Shown in pieces: positions 34,918 to 44,135 of a stretch of 47,611 nucleotides of DNA (positions within the stretch are counted from its first letter, which is position 1; the number at the start of each line of letters is the position of its first letter). The notes beneath the pieces are model-generated. The model was given only the letters and a program-made list of their open reading frames with translations, had not been told where the DNA came from and did no database searches. The stretch lies in contig NZ_MJMG01000001.1 in assembly GCF_001752665.1 (NCBI RefSeq), positions 248,387-295,997 on the forward strand, read 5' to 3'. A program made the position numbers and the translations under genes. Source of the stretch: Wolbachia pipientis (GTDB taxonomy: Bacteria; Pseudomonadota; Alphaproteobacteria; Rickettsiales; Anaplasmataceae).

Positions 34918-35865
34918 CTCATTAATTTCTGGTTCGTTGCTACTTCTTGCAAAATTCTCTGATTCCTTAACTAGGCTACGTATCTCTTTATCAAAAATTT
35001 TGCATTCCTCTTCTAAAGCAATTTTATTGTCAATTATATGTTTCTTTATAGCATCTATTGGGTCATAATGTTGCTTCATATTATCAACCTCTTCTTTTGA
35101 TCGATAATTCCCAGGATCTGACATTGAATGACCCCTATACCTATACGTTTTCATTTCGAGAAGTATGGGACCATTACCGCTACGACAATATTCAGCTGCT
35201 TCACGAGTAACATCGTACACAGAGAAGAAGTTCATACCATTAACTTGCTTTCCAGTAATACCAAAGCTTTCTCCCCTTTTATACAGATCGGTTACTAGAG
35301 TTGACCTCTGTACAGAGGTTCCCATAGCATATCCGTTATTTTCTATAATATAGATCACGGGTAATTTCCACAAAGATGCCATGTTAAATGACTCATATAC
35401 CTGCCCTTGATTTATGGCACCATCGCCAAGATATGTGAATACAATATTGTTTTTTTCTTTATATTTATTGGCAAATGCTATTCCAGTACCAATTGGAACT
35501 TGTGCACCAACTATTCCATGTCCACCAAAAAACTTTCTTTTGATATCAAATATATGCATAGAACCACCTTTACCTTTTGAGCATCCTGTTGCTTTACCAG
35601 CAAGCTCTGCCATTACAATATTTGGGTCAGCATTACATGCAAGCATTAACCCGTGATCTCTATAACTTGTGATAAATGTATCATCTCGTTGTGATGCTGC
35701 GTAAGTACCGACAACGACAGCTTCTTGTCCTATAGAAAGATGACAGAATCCTCCTATTAATCCCATACCATATAACTGACCAGCTTTTTCTTCAAATCTA
35801 CGTATCAGTAGCATTTTTTTGTAAAATCCAATTATCTCATCTTTCGTAAAATTCCCTGATTTCAT
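34894..35865 (-). CDS. pdhA: Pyruvate dehydrogenase E1 component, alpha subunit
   Basis: Thiamine-diphosphate-dependent decarboxylation of pyruvate feeding the TCA cycle. 323 residues. Motifs: FEEKAGQLYGMGLIGGFCHL, YRDHGLMLACNADP, GKGGSMHIFD, FGGHGIVGAQVPIGTGIAFA, the ThDP site GDGAINQGQVYESFNMASLW to the asparagines in IIENNGYAMGT, and the phosphorylation-loop-like YRYRGHSMSDPGNYRS. The beta subunit is not adjacent, so E1 genes are split. It converges with the antiporter gene. Confidence 0.96.
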   Translation of the reverse strand: MKSGNFTKDEIIGFYKKMLLIRRFEEKAGQLYGMGLIGGFCHLSIGQEAVVVGTYAASQRDDTFITSYRDHGLMLACNADPNIVMAELAGKATGCSKGKGGSMHIFDIKRKFFGGHGIVGAQVPIGTGIAFANKYKEKNNIVFTYLGDGAINQGQVYESFNMASLWKLPVIYIIENNGYAMGTSVQRSTLVTDLYKRGESFGITGKQVNGMNFFSVYDVTREAAEYCRSGNGPILLEMKTYRYRGHSMSDPGNYRSKEEVDNMKQHYDPIDAIKKHIIDNKIALEEECKIFDKEIRSLVKESENFARSSNEPEINELYSDIYK

Positions 35866-35917
35866 GTTGATATTTTCTATTAAATAAACTAATATACTAC
35901 CAGAAATTTAAAATATC

Positions 35918-36355
35918 ATGTACTACTATCATTGGATTGAGGCTTTTCATGTGATTTCTGTTATCATGTGGATGGCAGGTATGCTCTATCTACCAAGGCT
36001 ATATGTATATCATACAACTGTAAAGCCAGGTTCAGAAAGTGATTTTTTACTACAAACAATGGAAGAGAGACTTTTAAAATATATCGTAAATCCTGCCATG
36101 TGTTTTTCATTAGGTCTGGGGATAACACTGATGGTAAAAAAAGGAGCATACTATTATGTGTGGTTTCACATAAAAATATTAGCAATACTCTTAATGTTGA
36201 TTATCCACATGCTATGTGCCAAACATAGAAAAGATTTTGGTGCAGGTTTAAACAAAAGAACTGATCTTTACTTCCGCATCTTAAATGAAACTGTAACAGC
36301 ATTGATAATAGTAATAGTAATTATGGTTATTGTAAAACCTTGCTTTAAGTTTTAA
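35918..36355 (+). CDS. hemJ: Protoporphyrinogen IX oxidase HemJ
   Basis: Membrane enzyme that oxidises protoporphyrinogen IX in bacteria lacking HemG and HemY. 145 residues with four hydrophobic segments. HWIEAFHVISVIMWMAGMLY holds the conserved N-terminal histidine, followed by LPRLYVYH, then KILAILLMLIIHMLCAK and a conserved FRILNETVTALIIVIVIMV end. It complements hemF in the same window. It is divergent from pdhA with 52 bp between them and lies just before tRNA-Val. Confidence 0.92.
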   Translation: MYYYHWIEAFHVISVIMWMAGMLYLPRLYVYHTTVKPGSESDFLLQTMEERLLKYIVNPAMCFSLGLGITLMVKKGAYYYVWFHIKILAILLMLIIHMLCAKHRKDFGAGLNKRTDLYFRILNETVTALIIVIVIMVIVKPCFKF

Positions 36356-36399
36356 AATTGACTTTTGTATTGCTACATCACTATACTATGTGCCACGAT

Positions 36400-36472
36400 G
36401 GGTAATTAGCTCAGTTGGTAGAGCACTTGCTTGACGTGCAAGCGGTCGCTGGTTCGAATCCAGTGTTACCCA
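36400..36472 (+). tRNA. tRNA-Val (anticodon GAC)
   Basis: Acceptor GGGTAAT/GTTACCC (one G-T pair), anticodon stem CTTGC/GCAAG around TTGACGT (anticodon GAC), T-arm CTGGTTCGAATCCAG, discriminator A. 73 nt. It is a second valine isoacceptor beside the one at 13.5 kb. Confidence 0.96.
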
Positions 36473-36498
36473 CGTTGATTTATGATAGAAGTTTTTAT

Positions 36499-37344
36499 AT
36501 GGAAAGGCGCTTAATTTATTCTGTAATAATAATTGCTATAACTATGCTACTAGAAATAATGGCTGGAATTGTATCACACTCATTAGCGTTGTTATCAGAT
36601 GCAGGTCACATGTTTACTGATCTTTGTACCCTGATTTTAAGTTGGTTAGCGCAGAAATTTTCAACAAAAAGATCTGATTTACACAGATCATATGGATATC
36701 ACAGATTAAAGATATTAGCAGCGCTAATTAATGGCTTAACTCTCTTTTTAATAGCAGTAATCATTATTATTGAATCAATAAAAAGATTTATTTTTCCAGT
36801 GGATATAAAATGGAACATAATGCTTGAAGTTGCTATACTTGGCTTAATTTCCAATATAATAGTTTTCCTAATTTTACATAAAAAATATGAAAATAATATA
36901 AATATAAAGAGTGCTATATTACATGTCATAGGGGATATATTAGGCTCAATAGCTGCAACACTTGCATCTATTATTATAATGTTTACTGGATGGCAGGTTG
37001 CTGATCCAATATTATCTATATTTGTTAGTATAATAATTCTAAGTAGCAGTTATAAGATCATAAAAAATTCTTGCCATATTCTCCTTGAAGGTACCCCTGA
37101 AGAAATATCAATAGAAGAAATTAAAAGCACAATTATGTCAGAGTTTCCTGAAGTTATAAATATACACCGCATACATGTATGGTCATTATCTGATAATTAT
37201 TGCGTAATCACTGTGCATATTAAGGTAAGTAAGCATAGTAATGAAATTTTACACGGTATAAAAAATGTATTATTAGAAAAGTTTAAGATTGCACATTCTA
37301 CTATTGAAATTGAATGTGTAGTCAATACAGCTTTAGGTTCTTAG
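36499..37344 (+). CDS. Cation diffusion facilitator (CDF) family metal exporter
   Basis: Exports divalent metal ions such as zinc in exchange for protons. 281 residues from ATG 36499; the longer frame upstream runs through the tRNA and is not used. Six hydrophobic segments; the metal site is formed by LLSDAGHMFTD in segment 2 and HVIGDILGS in segment 5 (the H-D arrangement favours zinc). The cytoplasmic domain includes LLEGTPEEISIEEI and HRIHVWSL. It lacks the long histidine loop of some zinc transporters. The gene is 26 bp after the tRNA. Confidence 0.92.
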   Translation: MERRLIYSVIIIAITMLLEIMAGIVSHSLALLSDAGHMFTDLCTLILSWLAQKFSTKRSDLHRSYGYHRLKILAALINGLTLFLIAVIIIIESIKRFIFPVDIKWNIMLEVAILGLISNIIVFLILHKKYENNINIKSAILHVIGDILGSIAATLASIIIMFTGWQVADPILSIFVSIIILSSSYKIIKNSCHILLEGTPEEISIEEIKSTIMSEFPEVINIHRIHVWSLSDNYCVITVHIKVSKHSNEILHGIKNVLLEKFKIAHSTIEIECVVNTALGS

Positions 37345-37446
37345 GTTATTTTGTGTACAAAATTTTAGCAAATAGAGGGCACAAGATTTCAAAAAGTGCG
37401 AACTCTGTGATTGAGAAAATATTTCTAAAATGCTAAAAAAATGTCT

Positions 37447-38325
37447 TCACAGTACTCTTTCTATAGCTCTTAATTTTGCTGAACGTGAGCGTGGATTCTC
37501 ATTTACCTCTTGCTCGCTTACTTTAATTACCTTTTTACTTAAAAGGGAAAATTTTTTAGGGAAAATAGACTCAGAATCTTGAAAGAATCTTTTCACTATA
37601 CGATCCTCTAAAGAGTGAAAGGATATAATAATTAGTCTACCGCCTTTATTTAATAATTCAAATGCAGCTTTTATACCTTTTTCTAATTCACCTAATTCAT
37701 CATTTACCCATATTCTTATCGCTTGAAATGTTCTAGTTGCCGGATCAATTTTACTTTTTCCACGGAATACTACAGAACGAATAATTTCTGCTAATTCAAA
37801 TGTAGTATTGATATGCTTTTTTTGTCGTGCACTTACTATTGCTCTAGCAATTCTGCGAGAATGGCGTTCTCCACTATAATCATATATAATATTCGCAATT
37901 TCTTTTTCATATAACTGATTTACGAAAGTTGAAGCATTAATATGAGAAAATTTATCCATTCTCATATCAAGTGGTCCATTATACATAAATGAAAAACCAC
38001 GCTCTCCTTGGTCTATTTGCATAGAGGAAACTCCTAAATCAAATACTATTCCATCTACATCTTTAATATCAAGGTAGTTTTTCATATTGCTAAATTTATC
38101 AATAAACAATTCCACCTTACCTTGATATTCAGTACTTAGTTTATTATAAAATTCGATGACAGTTTCATCTCTATCAATTGCATATATTTTACAGTCAGCT
38201 GAATCCAATATTGCTTTACTATATCCCCCAGATCCGAATGTAGCATCTACATATATACCTCCATTTTTTGGTGATAATAGTGATAGCATTTCTCTTAGTA
38301 AAACTGGTATATGTATTTTATTCAT
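37447..38325 (-). CDS. rsmH: 16S rRNA (cytosine1402-N4)-methyltransferase RsmH
   Basis: Methylates C1402 of 16S rRNA. 292 residues. SAM-binding motif YVDATFGSGGYSKAIL, family blocks GIVFDLGVSSMQIDQGERGF and GPLDMRMD, YDYSGERHSRRIARAIV, TRTFQAIRIWVNDEL, FHSLEDRIVKRFF and a terminal NPRSRSAKLRAIER. It follows qor on the same strand with a 19-bp gap; no cell-division (dcw) genes flank it, unlike in many bacteria. Confidence 0.96.
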   Translation of the reverse strand: MNKIHIPVLLREMLSLLSPKNGGIYVDATFGSGGYSKAILDSADCKIYAIDRDETVIEFYNKLSTEYQGKVELFIDKFSNMKNYLDIKDVDGIVFDLGVSSMQIDQGERGFSFMYNGPLDMRMDKFSHINASTFVNQLYEKEIANIIYDYSGERHSRRIARAIVSARQKKHINTTFELAEIIRSVVFRGKSKIDPATRTFQAIRIWVNDELGELEKGIKAAFELLNKGGRLIIISFHSLEDRIVKRFFQDSESIFPKKFSLLSKKVIKVSEQEVNENPRSRSAKLRAIERVL

Positions 38326-38344
38326 GCTAAATTTTTAAGTATGT

Positions 38345-39322
38345 CTATGAAACTTTAATTATATTCAAACCGCTTACTGCTCTATTTTCTATATCATGAT
38401 GTGCTTGGATAATTTCATCAAATTTATACTTTTTGTTAATACGTACAATTAACCGCTTTTTCCTTAACATCTCAAAAATTTCCATTGCTGTAAGTACTAA
38501 TGTTAATCTATCACGTTTATAATGATATATAGACGTACCTGTGGCAAATAGTGAACGTGAGCTGAGCAAAGAAAAACTGATAGGTGCTATACCAGATATT
38601 TGTCCATAAGAAATATATACACCAAATATACATAAAGATTCAAAAGAGATTTTCTTAGTATCATAACCTATTGGGTCATACACTGCACCTACACCTTTCC
38701 CTTTTGTAATTTCCATAATCTCTGAAATGGCATCGTTATTATTGTAATTTATTACATGTGTACACCCATTTTGTAATGCTGTATTTATCTGATTATCTGA
38801 GTTAATAGAACCTATAACTGTACCTTTTTTCTCTTGTGCCCACTGACATATTATCTGTCCTAATCCACCATTTGCACCATGTACCAGTACAAAAGCACCA
38901 GGTTTTATTTTGTAAGAGTGATTTACTAAGTAATGTGCTGTCATACCTTTAAACAGCACAGCAGCAGCAATTTCATCTTGTACATTGTCTGGAATCTTAA
39001 ACAAATACTTTTGATGTATAACGCGCTTTTCACAATATGCCCCAGGAGGAGCTGTACAATACCCAACTCTATCTCCAGCTTTTAGGCCTTCATTTACTTT
39101 ATTACCAACTTTTTCTACAATTCCTACTGCTTCCATTCCAAGTACTGCTGGTAAGTTCTTAAGCTTACGTATGCCATTTCTATGTTCAACATCATAACGA
39201 TTTAAGCCAATTACTGTATGACGTATTAATACCTCTTCATCTTGTGGATTACATACATCTCTATTTATATATTCTAGTACATCTGGTCCTCCTGTTTTTC
39301 TAATTTGTATAACTTTGATCAT
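38345..39322 (-). CDS. qor: Quinone oxidoreductase / zinc-less alcohol dehydrogenase family
   Basis: NADPH-dependent reduction of quinones, preventing semiquinone formation. 325 residues, medium-chain dehydrogenase fold. Motifs: IGLNRYDVEHRNG, VLGMEAVGIVEKVGNKV, GDRVGYCTAPPGAYCEKRVI, VLVHGANGGLGQIICQWA (the nucleotide-binding AxxGGxG) and GAVYDPIGYDT. The zinc-binding cysteines of alcohol dehydrogenases are absent, as expected for this subgroup. The exact substrate is unknown. Confidence 0.9.
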   Translation of the reverse strand: MIKVIQIRKTGGPDVLEYINRDVCNPQDEEVLIRHTVIGLNRYDVEHRNGIRKLKNLPAVLGMEAVGIVEKVGNKVNEGLKAGDRVGYCTAPPGAYCEKRVIHQKYLFKIPDNVQDEIAAAVLFKGMTAHYLVNHSYKIKPGAFVLVHGANGGLGQIICQWAQEKKGTVIGSINSDNQINTALQNGCTHVINYNNNDAISEIMEITKGKGVGAVYDPIGYDTKKISFESLCIFGVYISYGQISGIAPISFSLLSSRSLFATGTSIYHYKRDRLTLVLTAMEIFEMLRKKRLIVRINKKYKFDEIIQAHHDIENRAVSGLNIIKVS

Positions 39323-39450
39323 AATAAATTGATAAATAAACTTTATAATGTAAATGTATAGAATAATGTGGATTCAGTCTACTCGCTTTTATTTGCATTG
39401 TCAGCAAGTCTAATTTAGTGTAGAATGACTGTTCTTTGAAAAATTCTGGT

Positions 39451-40911
39451 ATGGCTTTTATGGATAAAATAGTGAAATTTCCTAAGTTTTTGGTGCTACT
39501 TCTTTTTGTTGAAGTGTGGGAACGTTTCAGCTATTACGGAATGCGTGCTCTTTTAGTACTTTTTTTAACTTCCAGTTTAGGTTACTCAGATCCAAAAGCT
39601 TATGCTATCTATTCATTGTTTGCAGCAATCTGTTACATGGGACCTGTAGTAGGTGGTCTGATTGCTGATAAACTAACAGGATTTCGTAATATGGTAGTAC
39701 TTGGTGGTACTACCATAGTTATTGGCCATTTGTGTATGGTGTTAGTAGAATTAGATCATGAATTAATTTATCTAGGGTTAGGATTGATTGCTATAGGTAA
39801 TGGGATGTTTAAAGGCAATATAACTAACTTATTAGGTTCATGTTACAAGAAAAGTGAAGATCAAGAACGGAGCAGAGGTTTTACCTTATTCTACGTCAGT
39901 GTAAATGTAGGATCATCTGTTGCTGCTATTCTATGCGCCTATGTAGCCCATTTATATGGCTGGCATTATGGTTTTAGTATAGCTGGGTGTGGTATGGTCT
40001 TAGGTTTGATTATTTTTATTAAATTTCAATATTTGTTGGGAGATAGTGGAATTTCTCCACGGCCAGATCTAATGAGTAAAAAAATACTAGGAATAAATGT
40101 TCCTGCTATATTGCTGGTAAGTAATTTATTTTCTGCTTCTATAGTTGCTAAAATGCTTAAATCAAGTGAATTTTTTGCTAACGTAACTGCTTTTTTTGGA
40201 TTTCTAGTGTTGGGAGTATTTATTTATGTAATACTAAAATTACCTAGATTACAGAGAAAAGGATTATTTGCACTATTAGTAATGATTTTGTTTCAAATGT
40301 GTTTTTTTGCCCTAGAAATGCAACTTGGGTCGTTAATTAACTTATTCGCCCAAAGAAACGTTGTAAACAAAGTGTTTGGTATAATAATTCCGTCTGCTGT
40401 GTCTCAGTCAATAAATCCAATTTTCATAATAATATTTGGCACCTTACTTGGAACATATAGTAAATTTAGTAAAGATCATTCCACCATCAAATTTGGTCTG
40501 GGCATTTTGACTATGCCTATATGTTTCTTTATCCTATATATAGGGTGTTTAAATGCAAATATGGAAGGAAAAGTAAGTTATATATATTTAATAACTTCTA
40601 TTGCATTGATGGGACTAGGAGAGTTATTTATAGCACCACTAGTGCAAGAACAAGCAACCATACTTGCTCCAAAGCACATTAGAGGTTTAGTAATGGGCAT
40701 AATCATGTTATCTTTGGCGTTTTCTAATCTAGGAGGCATTATAATATCAAAATTTATGTCTGTAAGTAAAGATGCAGAGTCTCTAGAGATATATAGAGAG
40801 GGATTTTTAAAGATAGCAATATTTAATCTAGCATTATTTGTTTTTTTTCTACCTTGTTATACATTTATCAACAGAATTATAAAAAAGAGAAATCAATCAG
40901 AAGATCTATAA
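39451..40911 (+). CDS. POT/PTR2 family proton-dependent oligopeptide transporter
   Basis: 486 residues from ATG 39451 (MAFMDKIVKF); an upstream TTG would add five residues. Twelve or more hydrophobic segments. The family signature VEVWERFSYYGMRALLVLFL (ExxERFxYYG) is present at the N-terminus, then GLIADKLTGFRNMV and RGFTLFYVSVNVGS. Imports di- and tripeptides, useful in a host-dependent bacterium with reduced amino acid synthesis. Its stop overlaps the pyrD start by one base (TAATG). Confidence 0.9.
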   Translation: MAFMDKIVKFPKFLVLLLFVEVWERFSYYGMRALLVLFLTSSLGYSDPKAYAIYSLFAAICYMGPVVGGLIADKLTGFRNMVVLGGTTIVIGHLCMVLVELDHELIYLGLGLIAIGNGMFKGNITNLLGSCYKKSEDQERSRGFTLFYVSVNVGSSVAAILCAYVAHLYGWHYGFSIAGCGMVLGLIIFIKFQYLLGDSGISPRPDLMSKKILGINVPAILLVSNLFSASIVAKMLKSSEFFANVTAFFGFLVLGVFIYVILKLPRLQRKGLFALLVMILFQMCFFALEMQLGSLINLFAQRNVVNKVFGIIIPSAVSQSINPIFIIIFGTLLGTYSKFSKDHSTIKFGLGILTMPICFFILYIGCLNANMEGKVSYIYLITSIALMGLGELFIAPLVQEQATILAPKHIRGLVMGIIMLSLAFSNLGGIIISKFMSVSKDAESLEIYREGFLKIAIFNLALFVFFLPCYTFINRIIKKRNQSEDL

Positions 40912-41933
40912 TGCTGTACTATTTATTATTTTTATTACCGCCTGAAGTTGCTCATTCTTTGGTAATTATGATATTAAGAAAATTGCCTGCTTATACTAAA
41001 CCTATAGAACTACCAGAGTCTTTAAGTACAAATTTTTTTGGCAATAAAATAAAAAGTCCTATAGGTCTAGCAGCTGGTTTTGATAAAAACGCAGAGATTA
41101 TTCAGTCTATAAGTGCTACTGGATTTGGATTTATTGAAGCAGGTACAGTTACTCTCAACCCACAATATGGAAATAAAAAACCTAGGATATTTAGATTAAT
41201 AAAAGACAAAGGAATAATCAACAGGTTAGGATTTAATAATAAAGGAATAGACTATTTTCTTGAACAAATAAGTAATATTAAATCAGGTGATTGTGTTTTT
41301 GGCATTAATATAGGAAGAAATAGTGAATCAAGAAACCAGATTGATGATTATATTAATTTAATAAAAAAAGTACGTGGTAAAAGCAACTACATAGTATTAA
41401 ATATCTCATCACCTAATACACACAATTTACGTAAACTACATAACAAACAAGAATTATCACAGTTATTAACAGAAATTCATGGTTCAATTGATAAAACAGA
41501 GCCAATAATGTTAAAGATATCACCAGATATAAACCAACAGACAAAAGAAGATATTGCTGAACTTGTTATAGAATGTAAAATTGACGGATTAATTGTAAGT
41601 AATACTACTACAAGTAGAGAGAATGTAAATTCTTATCAGAATGAACCCGGAGGATTAAGTGGCAAGCCATTATTTAAGCTTTCTACCGAATTATTACGTG
41701 ATATGTACAAACTTACTTCAGGCAAGATCTTTTTAATAGGATGTGGAGGCGTTTCAAGCGGTACTACTGCGTATGAAAAGATAAAAGCAGGTGCTTCGTT
41801 AGTACAGTTATATACTGCCTTGATATATCATGGACCTAAAATTGTAAACAAAATTAATCTGGAGCTTGCAGAATTAATAAGCAGAGATGGCTTCACTAAC
41901 ATTAGTGAAGCCATCGGTTGCGAAGCTAGATAG
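40911..41933 (+). CDS. pyrD: Dihydroorotate dehydrogenase, quinone-linked (class 2)
   Basis: Oxidises dihydroorotate to orotate in pyrimidine synthesis, passing electrons to quinone. 340 residues from ATG 40911, which overlaps the stop of the POT gene (TAATG). The hydrophobic N-terminal helix (LYYLLFLLPPEVAHSLVIMI) typical of the membrane-associated class is present. FMN and substrate motifs: PIGLAAGFDKNAE, GTVTLNPQYGN, INRLGFNNKG, NISSPNTHNLR (catalytic Ser), LIVSNTT, PGGLSGKPLF and LIGCGGVSSG. Its last codons contain a perfect hairpin. Confidence 0.96.
   Translation: MLYYLLFLLPPEVAHSLVIMILRKLPAYTKPIELPESLSTNFFGNKIKSPIGLAAGFDKNAEIIQSISATGFGFIEAGTVTLNPQYGNKKPRIFRLIKDKGIINRLGFNNKGIDYFLEQISNIKSGDCVFGINIGRNSESRNQIDDYINLIKKVRGKSNYIVLNISSPNTHNLRKLHNKQELSQLLTEIHGSIDKTEPIMLKISPDINQQTKEDIAELVIECKIDGLIVSNTTTSRENVNSYQNEPGGLSGKPLFKLSTELLRDMYKLTSGKIFLIGCGGVSSGTTAYEKIKAGASLVQLYTALIYHGPKIVNKINLELAELISRDGFTNISEAIGCEAR
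41886..41915 (+). terminator. 13-bp perfect hairpin inside the 3' end of pyrD
   Basis: gatggcttcacta (41886-41898) and tagtgaagccatc (41903-41915) are perfect complements around an acat loop, ending 18 nt before the stop. No T-tract follows. Probably a transcript-end structure for the POT-pyrD unit. Confidence 0.55.
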
Positions 41934-42077
41934 AGCTACTTTAATTCCTAATGCAACCTCATCTACTATATCATCTGATAAATAAACTTACTGTATCAAA
42001 CTTCTTAAACTTGCAGGAAAGCTCTGTGTTCAGATGAAAGGAGAAAGAAGACCAGCATCCCCTTTTTTCCTCAGAAT

Positions 42078-43097
42078 TTACCGCCACTTACACTCATCAG
42101 CTATCATTACAGCTTTCAGTAAATGTTTTTCAAGCTCCTTAAGTGGCAAATCACTTTGAACGTAATTACCCCAAGATTTCAAGATATCAGATACTTCCAC
42201 ATCTTTAACTATAGGATACTCATGATTTTCCTTGGCATATAACTCTTGCGCTTCTTTGCTCACTAGAAATTCTAACAATAATATAGCATTTTCTCTATTC
42301 TTTGCATTCTTTACCACTGCAGCACCACTAATATTTACCATTGCACCTTTATCCTTTTGATTAGGAAAAAAAATGCCTAATTTTTCCATGCTTTTTTTAT
42401 TTTTTGCAAGCATTCTTGCAAAATAATAACTATTTACTATCGCAATTCCACCTTCACCAGCAGCAGCAGCATCAATCTGATCAGTATCTCCACTACTAGG
42501 TTTTCTTGCCATATTATTGACAATCCCAGTTACCCACTTTTTTGTTTTTTCAAAACCATGATTTGCAATCATAAACGCAATTAACGATCGGTTATATGGA
42601 CTTATTGAAGAACTTACTAATATTTTGCCTTTCCATTTTGGATTTGCTAAATCTTCATAAGTAGTTAAATGATTAGGGTTTATAAGATCTTTATTGTAAA
42701 CAAGAATTCTGGTTCTTTTTGTAAGCCCAAACCAGTAATCTTCATTATCTCTAAATTGCTCTGGTATAGAGTCTTTTAAAATTTTTGAGTCCACCTTAGA
42801 CAACAGACCTCTACTTTCTGCCAAAATCAGATTCACTGCATCGGCAGTCAAAAACAGATCCGCATCCCCACCGTTTTCTATTCTAGAAAGCAATTGCGAG
42901 TCATCACCTGTAATATAACGTACTTTTATATCAGTCTTATTGGTAAAGTCTGCAAATAATGCACGTACTAATTCTTCTTTACGTGCTGAGTAAACGTTGA
43001 CTACTTTTTGATTGTCAGCTTTATTATGTTGGTATAGATAAGCAACAATTATTGCTATAACTATTACTAAAGCTGTCAGTATAAAAGATTTTTTCAT
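42078..43097 (-). CDS. Periplasmic ferric-iron-binding protein (FbpA-like)
   Basis: Binds Fe(III) for an ABC importer. 339 residues with an N-terminal signal or anchor (KSFILTALVIVIAIIVAYLY), then VVNVYSARKEELVRALFADF, RYITGDDSQLL, GGDADLFLTADAVNL, TRILVYNKDLI, GKILVSSSISPYNRSLIAFM and the tyrosine pair in NSYYFARML that ligates iron in this family. No signal-peptidase II lipobox. The permease and ATPase genes are not in the window. It is transcribed away from ubiE, with 107 bp between their starts. The 144-bp gap to pyrD contains no other gene. Confidence 0.9.
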   Translation of the reverse strand: MKKSFILTALVIVIAIIVAYLYQHNKADNQKVVNVYSARKEELVRALFADFTNKTDIKVRYITGDDSQLLSRIENGGDADLFLTADAVNLILAESRGLLSKVDSKILKDSIPEQFRDNEDYWFGLTKRTRILVYNKDLINPNHLTTYEDLANPKWKGKILVSSSISPYNRSLIAFMIANHGFEKTKKWVTGIVNNMARKPSSGDTDQIDAAAAGEGGIAIVNSYYFARMLAKNKKSMEKLGIFFPNQKDKGAMVNISGAAVVKNAKNRENAILLLEFLVSKEAQELYAKENHEYPIVKDVEVSDILKSWGNYVQSDLPLKELEKHLLKAVMIADECKWR

Positions 43098-43204
43098 ACA
43101 TTTATGTGTTTACTACGAGCTAGTATTTAAATGTAAAATTGTTAAACATGCAAGAGTTTTTTCATGCACTTGTTTTTATTCTACAATATAATTTAATATA
43201 TTCT

Positions 43205-43903
43205 ATGAGTATAAAAAATAAAATTCAAGAAATCTTCGATTCTGTTGCAAGCCACTATGATATTATGAACGACCTAATGAGTCTAGGAATGCACAGGGTA
43301 TGGAAAAACACAATGGTAAATAGCATACGTTTTACAAAAAATGCTAAGGTCCTAGATATTGCTGGTGGCACTGGGGACATAGCAGAAAGAATCGCTAGAA
43401 TAGAACCAAGCAGTAAGATCACAGTATGTGATATTAATCAAAATATGCTTAATTATGGACGTGATAAAGTAATCAATGCTAATCAGCTCAAGCTCAAATG
43501 GGTATGTGCAGATGCGGAACATTTACCATTTAGAGACTCGGTATTTGATTATTGTACTATAGCTTTTGGTATCCGTAATATTGCAGATCGCAAGAAAGCT
43601 TTAACTGAAATCTATAGAGTGCTCAAACCTGCAGGACAATTTACTTGCTTGGAATTTGCACCTATGCATTATCAACATAAAGCATTTATTACATTGTATG
43701 ACTTATATTCATTTAAAGTTATTCCAGAAATTGGTAATATAATTGCAAAAGATAGAAGTGCTTACGAATATCTAGTCAGCAGTATAAGAAAATTTCCTAT
43801 ACAAATTGATTTTAAAAAGGAAATTGAAAATGCAGGTTTTATAAATGTTAGATTTAATAACATGAGTTATGGAATAGTAGCATTATATTATGGTAAAAAA
43901 TGA
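43205..43903 (+). CDS. ubiE: Ubiquinone/menaquinone C-methyltransferase UbiE
   Basis: SAM-dependent C-methylation in ubiquinone synthesis. 232 residues from ATG 43205, which places the family opening [20 protein letters not shown] close to the N-terminus; the longer upstream frame adds hydrophobic residues not found in the family. SAM motif [15 protein letters not shown], then [25 protein letters not shown] and [14 protein letters not shown]. The start is preceded by tatatt with no strong ribosome binding site. Confidence 0.93.
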   Translation: MSIKNKIQEIFDSVASHYDIMNDLMSLGMHRVWKNTMVNSIRFTKNAKVLDIAGGTGDIAERIARIEPSSKITVCDINQNMLNYGRDKVINANQLKLKWVCADAEHLPFRDSVFDYCTIAFGIRNIADRKKALTEIYRVLKPAGQFTCLEFAPMHYQHKAFITLYDLYSFKVIPEIGNIIAKDRSAYEYLVSSIRKFPIQIDFKKEIENAGFINVRFNNMSYGIVALYYGKK

Positions 43904-44031
43904 GAATTAATTGTTGGTCTAGATTATTACGCCTATTTTTGACAATCAGTTAGCAGAAGAGTGTGATTTGATTATGTGTTAAGTATGTGATATGATCAAC
44001 AGGCTGCTTTATATTATACATGGAAGTATAA

Positions 44032-44065
44032 AATTACCATGACTCAGTTATGGTAGTTCATTTTT
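44032..44065 (+). terminator. Rho-independent-like terminator
   Basis: aattaccat and atggtagtt form a 9-bp stem with one G-T pair around a 9-nt loop, followed by ca and a run of five T. It lies ~130 bp after ubiE and immediately before a promoter for the ABC gene. The rest of 43904-44031 is AT-rich with no feature seen. Confidence 0.55.
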
Positions 44066-44066
44066 G

Positions 44067-44095
44067 TTGTCTTCAAGCATTGCACTTGGTATAAT
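44067..44095 (+). promoter_or_regulatory. Sigma-70-type promoter of the ABC exporter gene
   Basis: TTGTCT (44067-44072) and a perfect TATAAT (44090-44095) with a 17-bp spacer. Because it lies inside the 5' extension of the reading frame, it supports the later start at 44136. Confidence 0.6.
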
Positions 44096-44135
44096 GCTTT
44101 CTTACAGTAGAAACCAGCATTACTATAAATCATGT

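Noticed and set aside
36415-36498. Extension of the CDF transporter reading frame upstream
   Set aside because: It runs through the tRNA-Val gene; the first sensible start is ATG 36499.
44064-44135. TTG-initiated extension of the ABC exporter
   Set aside because: A good promoter (44067-44095) lies inside it, so the transcript begins after the TTG.
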